Assembly: GCA_009599575.1 (NCBI GenBank)
Contig: VWND01000016.1
Location: 434,001-498,000 of the forward strand
Reading direction: 5' to 3'
From: Blumeriella jaapii
Taxonomy: Eukaryota; Ascomycota; Leotiomycetes; Helotiales; Drepanopezizaceae
Length of the DNA: 64,000 bases
Within the stretch, counting starts at the first letter, position 1; each line of letters begins with the position of its first letter. This document shows positions 47,500 to 58,989 of the stretch, piece after piece. The notes under the pieces were generated by a model, which was not told where the DNA came from, ran no database searches, and worked only from the letters and a program-made list of their open reading frames with translations. Position numbers and translations under genes: made by a program.

Positions 47500-48970
47500 T
47501 TCTAAAAGTTTCTAATAATAATAATTATTAAAAATAATTAGTTTCCCGATTTTTTTGCCTCGGTTTTAGCTTTTTTAATTTAAAAAAAATCGGGGCAGTC
47601 AGCAGCTCGGTGTTTATCGCTGGCATATTATAAACAAAAGTTGTTAGCAAAAAAGTAAATTCGGCGAGCTAGCGTTTCGGCGTTATCGACTAAGCGTTTG
47701 TTTTTTGTTATATCAGCTGCGGTTTATATAATTGCTTTGGTTTAAATAGCGTTAAAATTTATAAAATCGCTTTAAATAATAATCGTAATAACAATTTTAA
47801 ATATAAAAGCGGAAAAAGTGATTTTCGTATTGCGGCTTTCGATTTTGTAATAATTAAAATTTAGTTATCGAAAAACGATATCGGTTTCGCGTATTTAAGC
47901 GCAAAAACTAATAAAATCGGTTTTTAAATCGGAAAAATTAATATACGATAAACGGGTAATTATATCAAAATAAAAAGTTTTGCGCAAAATAACGATAACG
48001 GCTTTATTATTAAATTTAATATAGCTTTTAACTTTCAGCTAAAAAAAAAAAAAAAATAATAATTGATTGCTTTGCTTAAAAAATGAAATTCTTTTAAATG
48101 CATTTGCTTATTAGTTAAAAACGCCGAACGATTATTATAAAACTTAAATTATTTTTGCAATAATTAAATAAAAAAAAATGTCGTCCGTATATAAATCTTT
48201 TTGTAAAACGCTTTTGGCTGTATTTAAAAAAGCGGGAAAAAAAGTAACTTATACGATTCTGTTCGATCGCATATTAATTCTAATTAAAACGGAGTATTAA
48301 AATTATATTTTAAAAAAAAATAATAAAATGCTTCGTAACGTTGCCGGTGCCGCTCGAATTTATAAATTTATCGGAGTCGGGAAAAACAAGCGTTTTTTTT
48401 TTATATTTAAAATATTCGGTATATTTTGGCTGATAAAAGCTTGTTTTCGGAAATTAGCGAATTCGGCTTCGTAGTTTTAAATCACTTTTTTTAAAATGCT
48501 TTTTTTTTAATATTATACCGTTTGAATATTTAGCTTTTAAGCTAAATTATTTAATTTAATTTTAAGCGATATTATTATATCGTTTTGTTTTACCGCGTAA
48601 GCAAAAATATCGAAGATTTCGCGAAAATAAACTTTCGTATTAACGATCAAAGCGGCGACGATTTAATCGAAGTATTTAAAATGCTTTAAAATAAAGCAAT
48701 TAAAAAGTTCCGATAATTTAGAATGGTCCGATATAATTCGTTAAAAAAAAAAACGTAAAATGTATTTTGTTCCGGAATATAAGCAAAAGCAGAACGGAGT
48801 TTTTTAAATATAAGTTTTGTATCAAAAGAAATTATCGTTTCGTAGTTTCGTATCGTAAAAATTATTTTTGAAAAATCGTAAAAATTATTATCGCGATAAG
48901 ATTTATTAATTTTTTGTATGCGCAAAAACAAAACAGAATTAGCAAGCTTTTTCAGCTCGAAAGCTGAATA
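47500..48970 (-). pseudogene. Element F gag pseudogene
   Basis: A single zinc knuckle near 47590-47650 reads C-L-stop-Y-A-S-D-K-H-R-A-A-D-C, that is C-x2-C-x4-H-x4-C with the second Cys changed to Tyr. Upstream open piece 48686-48931 (MFLRIQKINKSYRDNNFYDF) is near the N-terminal end. The A-run at about 48040-48055 is low complexity. Confidence 0.7.
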
Positions 48971-48999
48971 AAAATATTAACAAGGTTTGGTAATTAATA

Positions 49000-49172
49000 T
49001 ATTAAAAGTGCGAACGAGCAGAAAATTCGTAGATAAATTGCATTAACTACGAGATTCTAAATTAGAAATGTCGCGAAGTCTAAAATACAATATGTGCGGG
49101 CTCCGATGTCACGTGATAACAACGTGACCTTCGGACCACGTGACCAACGAACTGACGTCTCATCCCCTTACA
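49000..49172 (-). repeat. 5' LTR of element F (right copy)
   Basis: TATTAAAAGTGCG to CATCCCCTTACA. The inner end is mutated, the outer end intact, with two CACGTGAC words preserved (about 49109 and 49137). Confidence 0.93.
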
Positions 49173-49177
49173 GTAAT

Positions 49178-50218
49178 ATAATAGCAAATCGCGTTTAAAT
49201 ATATACGAAAACGGAATATTATTATCGTCGTTTTTTTTCGTAGCGTTTCGTATAATTTTTTTTCGAAAAGTTATTAAACTGTTAGTTATGCGATTAACGT
49301 AAAAAATTAAATTAACGATACGAAGTACGAAAAAAAAATCAGCTATTTTAACGATAAAAACAATTGTTTCGGAGGCCGTAAAAAATCGAAGTTTTTTAGT
49401 TAAAAGGCGATAATCGATTTGATCGGCTCGGAAAAGAGTTTGCAAACGCTAAATGCGTTTAAAAAAGTTTTGGCGGTCGAATTCGCTCGTACGACGTATT
49501 AATACGTCAGCCAAAAAATTATTTTTACTTGGTTTATACGTGATAAAAAAGTTGTAATCGGCGAAAAGCTCGGCCCAGCGTATTTATCGAACGTTTAAAA
49601 GTTTGAAAATCATAAAGCATTCCAAAGTTTTATAATTAATAATAATTTTAATTTAATAAACTGAGCTAGCTAATTTAATATAAAAATTGCTTAAAAATCT
49701 TACGATTGCGAGTATTTTTTTATCGTATACAACGTAGTTTAGCTTTGCGAAAGCTATAGTTCTGCTAAAATAAGCGATTAAAAGCTAATCGTCGCTATAA
49801 AATTGCGAAAGCATAAAAGCGACTACGCCGTCGAAAGCGTCAGTTTTTAATATACAAAAAAAATCTTACTTATAATATTGTAAAACTGATGCAATAATAA
49901 AAGCTAATATAAAAAAATCGAAACTTTTCTGATATTTAAAAATGAAATTATAAAAAACGTTAATTTAAGTTAAATAAACCAAAAGCTTTGCAATTATACC
50001 GTAGTTTCAAATAAAACGTCGGTAAAAATTACAAAAACCAAAAAAACTTTAGATATTCTTTACAATAATAAAAGGTTTTTAATAAACGATTACGAAAACC
50101 TTTTTTAAATCTACCTCTAAGCTTTCATTCGGAATAATAAAGCCTAAGTAACATGTTTGAATAACGTTGAATTTAAACTTTCGAATATCGGCCTATAATT
50201 CAGCGTCAACGAGCTTTT
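49178..50218 (-). pseudogene. Element D integrase N-terminus, RNase H and RT end, pseudogene
   Basis: Continues D in register with element A from about 4790 back to 3780. Contains RNase H and the end of RT, reverse strand, with stops. The open frame 49080-49445 overlaps the F LTR junction and is meaningless as a gene. Cut at 50218 by I (target CTTTT). Confidence 0.8.
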
Positions 50219-50485
50219 TGTGACGACTCATTCTTTTGCCACCTTTCGTGTCACCCCAGCAACTGCGTGTAGCTGCAAGCTCCCTGGTCTTCTGATAGAT
50301 TTTCTATTAATTATAAAAATTATTTATATATATAAAGCATTTTCTTTTTAGCACTTTTGCCTTTTGCAATTGTTGATTTTAAATAAATATTTTTGTTACA
50401 AAACCAAAAGCTCGTTTTTTATATTATATAAACACGGCGATCAATTGATTGAATTTTCAGCTTTTCGATTAATTAAATCGTTATA
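50219..50485 (+). repeat. 5' LTR of element I
   Basis: 267 bp, TGTGACGA to TCGTTATA; first 100 bases well preserved, the rest increasingly mutated. Confidence 0.9.
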
Positions 50486-50561
50486 TTATTAACAATTCCT
50501 TTTTACGCTGGCGACGGCGTAAACTATTTTTCCTTTCGAATTTCTTACGAATTATATCAAA

Positions 50562-52833
50562 ATGATCGACCGGTCGTAAAAAGGCTTATTTCCGCATTTC
50601 GCGAAAAATGGCTTTTGTTTAACGATTCTCCTTTTAGCAAAGCTTTTTAGCTTTTGCTATTATATTTTAATCTTTTTTTTAATTAGCGAAAAAGCAGCTT
50701 TTTCTAAAAGCTTTTTTTTTAAAAAACAATCTTTTCTCCGAGAAAAAAAAAACAAAAAAAAAACAAAGCGCTAACCATTTCTGTCACAGCTAGCTTGAGG
50801 GTGATCAGAAGGGTGATGTGGACCAAAAGGTACGCATGTAAATTGAAAAAAAGACACCGAGCTAGAATGCTCGGGGTCGCGAACTCTATGTACAGTGGGT
50901 TGCGCTTGTGGGTCACGTGACTTAGCGCGAGGCCTAGTGGCCGAGGTGGTCCGTGCCCAAACCTTAATACACACCACCAGCATCATACCACTGGCAACCA
51001 TACCACTGGCAACTATACCACTGGCAACCACCACTAGCAACTACCAGTAGCCAGGCCAGGATCGTAACAATTTCGCTTGCCATTTTTTTTTTTGCAGCCT
51101 AGCGCCGAAAGCGTTTAGTTAAAACTTTTGCAAAATCAATTAAAAAAAGCGCAAAAGCGTAAACGACAACTTTTGGAAATTATACGATTGCGATAAATTT
51201 TTTAATCAAAACGTTTAATAAAATTTATCGAACGTGTTTTTGCCAATCGCGAATCTGCAGCTTTTTTTGTTTTTCGCAACGTTTTGTTTTGATTGTTAAA
51301 CGCTGCAGATCAATTTTTATGCTTTTCGCGAATTTTTTTTAAATTTTCCTTTGACGGCCAAAACCTTAGCGCGCTTTTTAAACGCTATAATTTTTATTTA
51401 TCTGCTGACTTTTGACTAGCTCGTATAAAACGCGTTTCGAATTTTAAGTTTAAATTAAATAATAATAAAAATTACAAAATACGCTATTAAAAAATTAAAG
51501 TTTTCGATAATCTCGAATTTTACTACGATTATTTCGCTAGCGATCCATTTCGCAAAAATTATATATTCGATCAGACCGACTACGTGGCCAAAAAGTTTTT
51601 TATTCCGCGTATTTTAAACCGTTCCGATTTTATATTTTTCGAAAAATTAATAAAAAAAATCGCCGATTTCCTGGCCGATTTTTCCGATGTTTAAAAAGCC
51701 GAAAACGAATTTAATATGCTTATAATAAATACGCACGACGATTTTTAACGATTTTACCTGCGATTTTCCATTTTCGCAGCGAACGCTTAAATACGAATTA
51801 ACAAACAGCTTCGGAACGCTTTCCGCGATAAAATACTAAAGCGTTACGAAAAAAGCTGCATTTGAAATAAGCGCGTACAACAATTTTCAAAAATTAGTTT
51901 ACCGCCGTCCGATAAAAAAAACAAAATTAATTGGCTAAACAAATTTTATACGCGAATCGCTTTTTAATCAAATTTATTATTTATTAAAATGGTAAATTCT
52001 TAATTAAAGCGTATAACGAATTAAATCGTACGTACGAAAATCGTTCAAATGCTTTATAAGCTTTTTTTCAGCCTTTTGTTTTTCTTTTTTTTTTACGCCA
52101 AAACGCCTCTTTTAGCGTTTTTTCTTTCGATCGAACCAACGACAGCGTTCGTTTTTTATTTTATATTATTAAAAAGTTTAAAAAAGCCAGTTTGCACGAC
52201 TTTTCACGGGCCGATTTTCGGTTCTATTTAAAAGCTTTTTTAGACTAGTAAATATAAACGAAATCGAACCGGCCGAAAACTCGCCTTCCGATAATAGTAG
52301 TAAAAATAAAAACTTTTTTCCAAACGACTTTTAAAACGCTTACGAGAAAATTAAAAGCTTTTTCGCTAATCGAAAAAACGCCCAAGCCTAAACAAAACTT
52401 TTTTTTAAGCGTATTACGCGATATGCGTTATTTTAACGTTCGGAAGCTTTTTAGCGGCGATTTATTCATAATTTTCGTTATATTTATTAAAAATAGTTTT
52501 TCGTATAAAATAAAAACGCTCGCCGATTTTAAAGCGAACGATTATGCGTTAATCGATTCCGCGCTAATTAATTTTTTTTTAAATCTTTGATTTAACTTCT
52601 CCCGGCTTTTTTTCTTATAAAAAAGTATAATAAAGCTCGTGGCCATTTAATTATACATTTTACGCTTTTTAATTTTATTATTAATAATCGAATATAATCG
52701 TTTATTTCTTTTTTAATTATTAACTTCGGAAATCATAGTATAATTTTAAGAAAGCTTAGCTGGCCGAATATTAAGTTTTATTAAATTGTAATAAACGCAA
52801 GCTTTATTAGCCGAAATTTTTTTTTATAGCTTT
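50562..52833 (+). pseudogene. Element I gag and protease pseudogene
   Basis: Same start as in A and E. Interrupted by the G solo LTR (50782-51074 including duplication). The capsid-like block is near 51600-51900. Protease phrase KALADF lies near 52530, where the frame again shows lost active-site residues. Ends at the J insertion. Confidence 0.72.
50782..51069 (-). mobile_element. Solo LTR of the element G family
   Basis: 288 bp, flanked by ATTTC at 50777-50781 and 51070-51074. + strand starts TGTCACAGCTAG and ends GATCGTAACA. It is longer than G's LTRs because its 15-bp array has more units (taccactggcaacca near 50990-51040). Few RIP-type changes compared with the surrounding gag. A solo LTR normally arises by recombination between the two LTRs of a full element. 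Confidence 0.92.
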
Positions 52834-53099
52834 TGTAAAAGTAGGTGGGAAAACCAGACTGATACGGCCACATGGGGTGGGTAAGATATTCTAGGGAATT
52901 TTTAGAAGAGACTGAAAAAAGGAAAAGAAAAAGGAGTGAAGGTATGAATTAGACTGCGTGCTTATGGTATTATTTAAAAGGGTGCTTTGCTTTTATATTT
53001 GTTGCAAGTAGTTAATAACAAAGGGTTTCGAAAAAGTTTATATTTCGATTATAGCTAAAACTACCAAATCCTATTAATACAAAGTATTACCGTTTTACA
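52834..53099 (-). repeat. 3' LTR of element J
   Basis: 266 bp; reverse complement starts TGTAAAACGGTAATAC and ends CTACTTTTACA, matching the LTR at 62371-62640. Confidence 0.85.
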
Positions 53100-53111
53100 T
53101 CCTGTCCCAAA

Positions 53112-53627
53112 TAATATATATAATCGTTTTTAATTACGACTAAAAAAAATATAATTTTAATAAGTGTAATATAGTTTATTTTATATGGTTTAAAAATTAA
53201 TTAATCAAAACCTAATTTTTTAGTTCCAGACGTTTTTAGTTTTTTAACCGTTTTTAGCTTTTTTGCTGTTGGCTTTTATAAAAAAATAACGTTTCGCTTA
53301 TCGTATGAATCATTTTATTTATTTTGCTTTTTTAAAAATAGCTTAATAAAGCGTTAATCGAAGTATCGTTTTAATTTACGAACGTTTTAATAGCTTTTTC
53401 GTCGATAATATTATTAAGCGTCGCAGCGACGAAAGCTTTTTACGACTTTTTTTCGTATATAATAAATTTCAGCTTTTAAACGTGGTTTTACGCTTTGCAA
53501 AAAGCGTTGAAAAGTTTTATATTAAAATCGTAGAAATAATCGATTAATTCGTTGTAATTAAAACCGATTAACGCTTTTGCTTCGCGTAAAATTAATAGGT
53601 CGGATTACGGCTGTTTACCGAGGAATA
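53112..53627 (-). pseudogene. Coding-like tail upstream of J's 3' LTR
   Basis: One - strand frame reads almost continuously from 53620 to about 53200, with few stops at Gln-type positions: REAKALIGFNYNELIDYF, NIKLFNAFCKA, KAFVAATLNNIIDEKAIKTF and a Lys/Gln-rich end. I recognise no domain. It may be the end of the polyprotein or an extra gene of this family. Confidence 0.35.
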
Positions 53628-53893
53628 TGTAACGATCTAATCAGTCGGAGGGCTGGGAGATCAGTCAACTGGTCGCCGTGTTCATATAGTATAAAAAACG
53701 AGCCTTTGGTTTTGTAATAAGATATTTACTTAAAATTAACAATTGCAAAAAACAGAAATTGCTAAAAAAAAAGCTTTATATATATAAATAGTTTTTATAA
53801 TTAAAAAAAAAACTTATCAAAAGATCAGAAAGCTTGCAGCTATACGTAATTGCTAAAATAATACGAGAAATAGCAAAAAATTAAATCGTTATA
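53628..53893 (-). repeat. 3' LTR of element L1
   Basis: 266 bp, TGTAACGA to TCGTTATA; outer 70 bases preserved, inner part A/T converted. Confidence 0.9.
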
Positions 53894-54845
53894 TTATTTT
53901 CCGTCCGAAAAAAACGCGCCTTCGAGCTTTTATTTATTAATACGTCGCTATTCAAATAATCGTACGAATTCAAACTTTCGGAATACGCTTTCAGCTAATT
54001 TATAAGTTTTGCAAAAAAACCGGAAAGCTTTTTATACGCTAAATAAAAGTCGCGTACTTTTAAAAAAGCGTATATAAAATCAAACGCGGAATACTACGTA
54101 AGATTTTTATTTAAACTTATTTAAAAAACTTTATACTAAAAGGTTTTTCGCTATATTCGATAAGCGATTAATTTTTCGATTTCGTATTTAAACTTATTAA
54201 TTATATTAATAAATTCAGAGGCTGGATTAATCTAATTTAAAAGCGCGTCGTCAGCTGTTTTACGCAGCCGATTAGCGTGAAAAACTGAATATACGTTTAT
54301 AATATTAAAAAAATCTAATTTAAAAGCGTTGTCGAAAATTTTGGTTACAATTTTAAAAAAGCCGTTTATAAAATTATCGAGCTTGCGAAAAAGCCGGAAG
54401 GTCGGAAATAAACGCATATCGAGTTATACGTAATCGCTAACGTTAAAATCGATCGTACGGCGAGATTTATTCGTATTTTTTTTTTTTTGTCGTAGATTTG
54501 TTAAAAATGGGATTTGGCGAAATTTTAAACGTTGTAATAGCGGCGAGCGTACGCACGAGCTTCGTTTGCGTTTAATTTATATAAAAAATAAAAAAAAAAG
54601 AAAAATATCGAGCTTTCAGATTTAATTAAAATAAAAAGCGTAGTCGTATATAATTTTAAAAAATAAAAAGCTATTTAAATTTTCGTAAAAAAAAATTATT
54701 TAAACGAAATCTATTATTAAAAGAAATTCGTTCTAATCGTTTTAATAAAAGTTTACGAAAGGTCGAAAGCGTTTTTGCAATTATTGATTGTAAATTTCGG
54801 TTTAACCGTCGGTTTCGGAGTAAGCGGCTGTCGAAAGCTTTAATT
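53894..54845 (-). pseudogene. Element L1 integrase C-terminus, pseudogene
   Basis: - strand open piece 54232-54417 (MRLFPTFRLFRKLDNFINGFF) matches 5755 onward of element A; the chromodomain-like strand follows in broken frame. Confidence 0.8.
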
Positions 54846-55112
54846 GTAACGATCTAATCAGTCGGAGGGCTGGGAGATCAGTCAACTGGTCGCCGTGTTC
54901 ATATGGTATAAGAAACGAGCCTTTGATTCTGTAACAAGATATTCATTTAAAATTAACAATTGCAAAAGGCAGAAGTTGTTAAAAGGAAAAAGCTTTATAT
55001 ATATAAATAATTTCTACAATTGATAGGGAGACTTACCAGAAGACCAGAAAGTTTGCAATTATACGTAGTTGCTAAAATAACAAGAAAAATGGCAAAAAAG
55101 TGAATCGTTACA
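54846..55112 (-). repeat. 3' LTR of element L2
   Basis: 267 bp, TGTAACGA to TCGTTACA, both ends intact. Confidence 0.92.
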
Positions 55113-55127
55113 TTACCCCCCCGTCCG
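55113..55127 (-). other. Polypurine tract of element L2
   Basis: The - strand reads CGGACGGGGGGGTAA directly before the LTR. It is the best preserved second-strand primer of family A; in other copies it is eroded by G-to-A changes. Confidence 0.85.
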
Positions 55128-56928
55128 AAAAAAGCGCACCCTCGAGCTTTTATTTATTAATACGTTATTATCCAAATAATCGTACGAATCCAAACCTTCG
55201 AAATACGCTTTCAGCCAATTTATAAATTTTGCAGAAGGACCGGGAAGCTTCTTATGCGCTAAATAAAAGTCGCGCACTTTTAAAAAAGCATATATAAAGT
55301 CAGACGCGGAGTACTACGTAAAATCTTTATTTAAACTTATTCAAAAAGCTTTATATTAAAAGGTTTTTCGCTGTATTCGACAAGCGATTAATTTTTCGAT
55401 TTCGTATTTAAGCTTATTAATTATATTAATAAGTTTAAGGGCTGGATTAATCTGATCTGAAAGCGCGTCGTTAATTGCTTTACGCAGTCGATTAGCATGA
55501 AAAACTGGATATACGTTTATAATACTAAAAAAGTCTAGCTTAAAAGCGTTATCGAAAATTTTAATTACAATTTTAAAAAGGCTGTTTGTAGGATTATCGA
55601 GCTTGCGAAAAGGTCGAAAAGTCGGAAATAAACGCATATCGAGCTATACGTAATCGCTAATATTAAAATCGATCGCGCGGCGAAACTTATTCGCACTTTT
55701 TTTTATTTTGTCGTAAGCTTGTTAAAAATGCGATTTGGCTAAGTTTTAAGCGTCGTAATGGCGGCGAGCGTACGCACGAGCTTCGTCTGCGTTTAGCTTG
55801 TGTAAAAGGTTAGGAAAAAAGGAAATATCGAGCTTTCAATTCCAATTAATATAAAAAATATAACCGTGTACAACTTTAAAAAGTAAAAGGCCATTTAAAT
55901 TCTTATAAAAAAGGATTATTTAAGCGAAATCCATTATTAGAAGAAATTCGCTCTAATCGTTTTAGTAAAAATTCACGAAAGGTCGAAAGCGTTTTTGCAA
56001 ATATTAATTGTAAATTTCGGTCTGACCGTCGGTTTCGGAATAAGCGGCTGTCGAAAGCTTTAATTGCGTACCGAGTATTTTATAATTCAAATCAGAAAAT
56101 AGATTAATATTAAAGGCCACGATCGTTAATAATACTTTTTAAAAAGCTAAAATATTTGTACACGTAAAATATATACAATTTGGCGAAGCTTCGAGCGTCG
56201 ATATTTTTGCGACAAAAAATCGAAATAGCTTGCTTAGAAAAGCGATTTATTACTACGAACACGTTATCGTAACTGTGTTTGTTTTTATTAAAATTGTAAA
56301 AGTTTATTATAATATACTTTCAAAAATAGTCAAAAACAGAAAAAAGCTAAAAAAAGCCGGGGCGTTTATTTTTTAAAATAAAATTCTTTCGATAAGCGTG
56401 GCAGTTGCGATAGTATTATTTTACGAAAGCTGTTATACCTCGTTAATAATATTGGTCCGAAAGCAATTGCGTAGTTTTGCGAACGCTGAAATAAGCGGTA
56501 AAAATCTGGTCGTGCATTTTTCGTATAAGGGCCAGACGAAAATAATCGACGTCTGATATTATTAAGCGATCGTAATATAACAGCAAATCGCGTTTAAATA
56601 TATACGAAATATTATTATCGTCGTTTTTTTTCGTAGCGTTTCGTACAGCTTCTTTTCGAAAAGCTATTAAACTGCTAATTATGCGATTAGCGTAGAAAAA
56701 CTGATCAACGATACGAAATGCGAAAAAAAAAAATCAGCTATTTCAACGATAAAAACAGCTGTTTCGGAAGCCGTAGAAAATCGAAGTTTTTTAATTAAAA
56801 GGCGGTAATCGATCTGATTTGCTCGAAAAAGAATTTGCAAGCGTTGGGTGCGTTTACAAATTTTTTAGCGGTCGAGTTTGCTCGTACGACGTGTTAATGC
56901 GTTAGCCAAAAGATTATATTTATTTGGT
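55128..56928 (-). pseudogene. Element L2 integrase pseudogene
   Basis: The C-terminus is open at 55356-55637 (FPTFRPFRKLDNPTNSLFKI ... YEIEKLIACR). The core and zinc finger follow upstream to about 56700 in register with element A, then the linker to 56928. Stops are fewer than in D or E but still several. Confidence 0.82.
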
Positions 56929-56989
56929 CCTCACATTTATAACTATTTTTCCAGAAGCACTTTTTAAAAATAAACATTCAACCACGCCT

Positions 56990-58950
56990 TTTGGGCATAT
57001 TTTTTATATTAAAATTTTTATTTCAAATTTTATTCTAAGCTTTCCCGTGCTTTTTACGCGCGATCTAGGCCAAAATAAAGCCTGCCATTTTTAATCGTTT
57101 TTTCGATGGTTTCGAAATTTTAATTTACGCGAATTTTATTCACGATCAAAAGCTATTTTTTTTTACTAATTTTAATCAGCGCCCGAAAAAGCAGCAGCAG
57201 CGAATTAATTATACGATTTCTTTTTTTTTTGCGTTTTAATAATCGAACGTTCGTAAGCCACGCCGCATCGAACGCTATCAACGGCCGTTTAAATGCGATC
57301 GAATAAACAATTTATATTCGATACGCTGTTATACGCGATTTCGGCAAACTGATCGACGATTTCGTTTTTTTTTTATTAATAAAAAAAATTAAAAAAACTT
57401 CGCTTACGATATTAAAAATAAATTTATTTATTTTCTGTCCGCGTTCGTTTTCGCAAAAACTAGTAATTTCGTTTTTTTTTTTTTCGTTTTATAAGCCAAA
57501 AAACCTTTTTTAACGACGATTTTTTTTTTCCGCTCTCCGGCTTTTATTATTTACGCGAATATAATTAAAACCTTAAAAAATTCGAAAGCAGATTTCGATA
57601 TTATTAAAAATAAAAAAAAATTTATTATAAACGGCGGCGCTTCGATTGAATTTATATTTAATTAAATTGCGAGCGTCGCTTTTAATCCAATTCGGAAAAA
57701 CAAGCGTATTTTAGCCATTTTTCAACGAAAAGCCGCGAAAATCGAACCTTTCGTAGCGAAGCAAGCTTTCGTAGCCAAAATCAACGGTTTTATTTTTAGA
57801 AAAATTTTTTTTATAATTTCAATCAAAACAAATTAAGTTATTAATTTATTAAATTTTACGGTCCGCGATTTGCTTTATATTATAAAAAAACAAAAAAATC
57901 GTAATGCGAATGCTTAGCTGCGAATACATACGCTTACCGGAAATATAATATAATTACGCTGTTTCAAATGTTTTTATAATATTCCGCTCGTATATAAACA
58001 GCGAAATTCTAAGCATTTCTAAGCTAATCGTCGTCGAAAAAGTTATTGCTTAAACGAAAAAGCGTTTTATTAGCTGCCGATCGTTCTAATACGAAGCTAA
58101 TTTAATTAACGGCAAAATTACGTAAATCGTTTCGTTTATTAAGCCGGTTCGGACTTTTCGGCTTTTTTTAACGTTAGCGACGCTTTTAAAGCTATTAAAA
58201 AAAAATTTTTTATTGCGATTTACAATTTTGATTATTAAAATTATTGCAACTTTTTTAAATGCATCCGCTATTATCGTTATTAAAATTGCAAGCAACGAAA
58301 CGATTACTACGACGAGCCGATTGGTTTTAATTGCATTTATAAAATTAAATGCGCTAATTGCTATGGATTTTTCGTAGCGAAGCATATAAATTGCTTAGCG
58401 GCGCCCAAACGATTAAACGGAAAAGTTTAAAAAAAAATAAAAAAAAAATCGATGCGATTCGCAGATACAAATAATAAGCGTACGCAACGGCTATTACCGT
58501 CGCTAACGCGCAAGCTTAAAGCCAGGCGGTAAAGCTTTTTTTATCGGCTTTTAAAACAGCGTTAATTCGCAAGCGCAAAGCTTTTTACGCTAAAACGGCT
58601 GTGTTATAATTTACAAAAATACGAGCATCGTAATTAGCTTTTTTGTTTTTTTTTTTGCTTATCGTTTTTAAAAATCGGCGGATTTCGGCGAAACGGCTAT
58701 TTTAGGCTTATTAATTTTTTTTTCGCAAGCTTTTTTTTAAATTATTTCGTTTAAAAACGAAATTTTTAAGCCGATCAAATTCCGCTTTTCGCGACGGGCT
58801 GCGGCCAGCCCGATTTATAATAAAATCGAATTTTCGCAGCAATTCGATATCGACGACGAAATAAACGTATGCGTTTTCGAATTTCGATATTAAAATATAA
58901 ATAACGCATACGCAATCGCGGCTGTAACCGCGATCGATATAAGTCCGATA
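56990..58950 (+). pseudogene. LINE M ORF1 region, pseudogene
   Basis: Assigned by position. The translation is Lys/Arg/Ala-rich in several broken frames (for example APEKAAAAN near 57190). No zinc knuckle could be read with certainty. The - strand open frames 58086-58385 and 58775-58981 are shadows. Confidence 0.5.
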
Positions 58951-58989
58951 CGCTTATCGTAGCGTAGATAAACGTAGGCAAATAATACT

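Larger units (their letters stand above)
43188..49172 (-). mobile_element. Ty3-type retrotransposon F with short LTRs
   Basis: 5985 bp, - strand; LTRs of 173 bp at 43188-43360 and 49000-49172; target duplication GTAAT. Order on the - strand is gag with one zinc knuckle, RT, RNase H, integrase. The primer tract is a long - strand A-run at 43361-43388. All frames are broken. Confidence 0.93.
20404..50218 (-). mobile_element. Family A retrotransposon D, split into pieces by E, F and I
   Basis: - strand copy. Its 3' LTR (20404-20670) abuts the gene island. The remaining pieces are 20671-21735, 42788-43187 and 49178-50218, which join in register when compared with element A. Insertions are E at 21736 (TSD TATAT), F at 43188 (TSD GTAAT) and I at 50219. 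Its 5' half and 5' LTR lie beyond the window or are lost. It is the oldest resident of the right block. Confidence 0.9.
50219..52833 (+). mobile_element. Family A retrotransposon I, 5' part only
   Basis: 5' LTR 50219-50485, gag from ATG 50562, protease near 52430-52580. It carries a solo LTR of family G at 50782-51069 and is broken at 52834 by J. The rest is not found in the window and is presumed to lie beyond it. Confidence 0.88.
52834..53627 (-). mobile_element. LTR retrotransposon J, 3' end only
   Basis: 3' LTR 52834-53099 followed by internal DNA to 53627, where L1 is inserted. The - strand primer tract TTGGGACAGGA lies at 53100-53111. No matching duplication flanks the LTR (GCTTT left, TCCTG right), so this is not a solo LTR. 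Its family is that of K at 62371, in the opposite orientation. Confidence 0.8.
53628..54845 (-). mobile_element. Family A retrotransposon L1, 3' part
   Basis: 3' LTR 53628-53893, then integrase C-terminus to 54845, where L2 of the same family and orientation is inserted. The remainder is not in the window. Confidence 0.87.
54846..56928 (-). mobile_element. Family A retrotransposon L2, 3' part
   Basis: 3' LTR 54846-55112 and internal DNA to 56928, where identity to family A stops at TTTGGT and LINE M begins. It is the least mutated copy of this family in the window. Confidence 0.87.
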
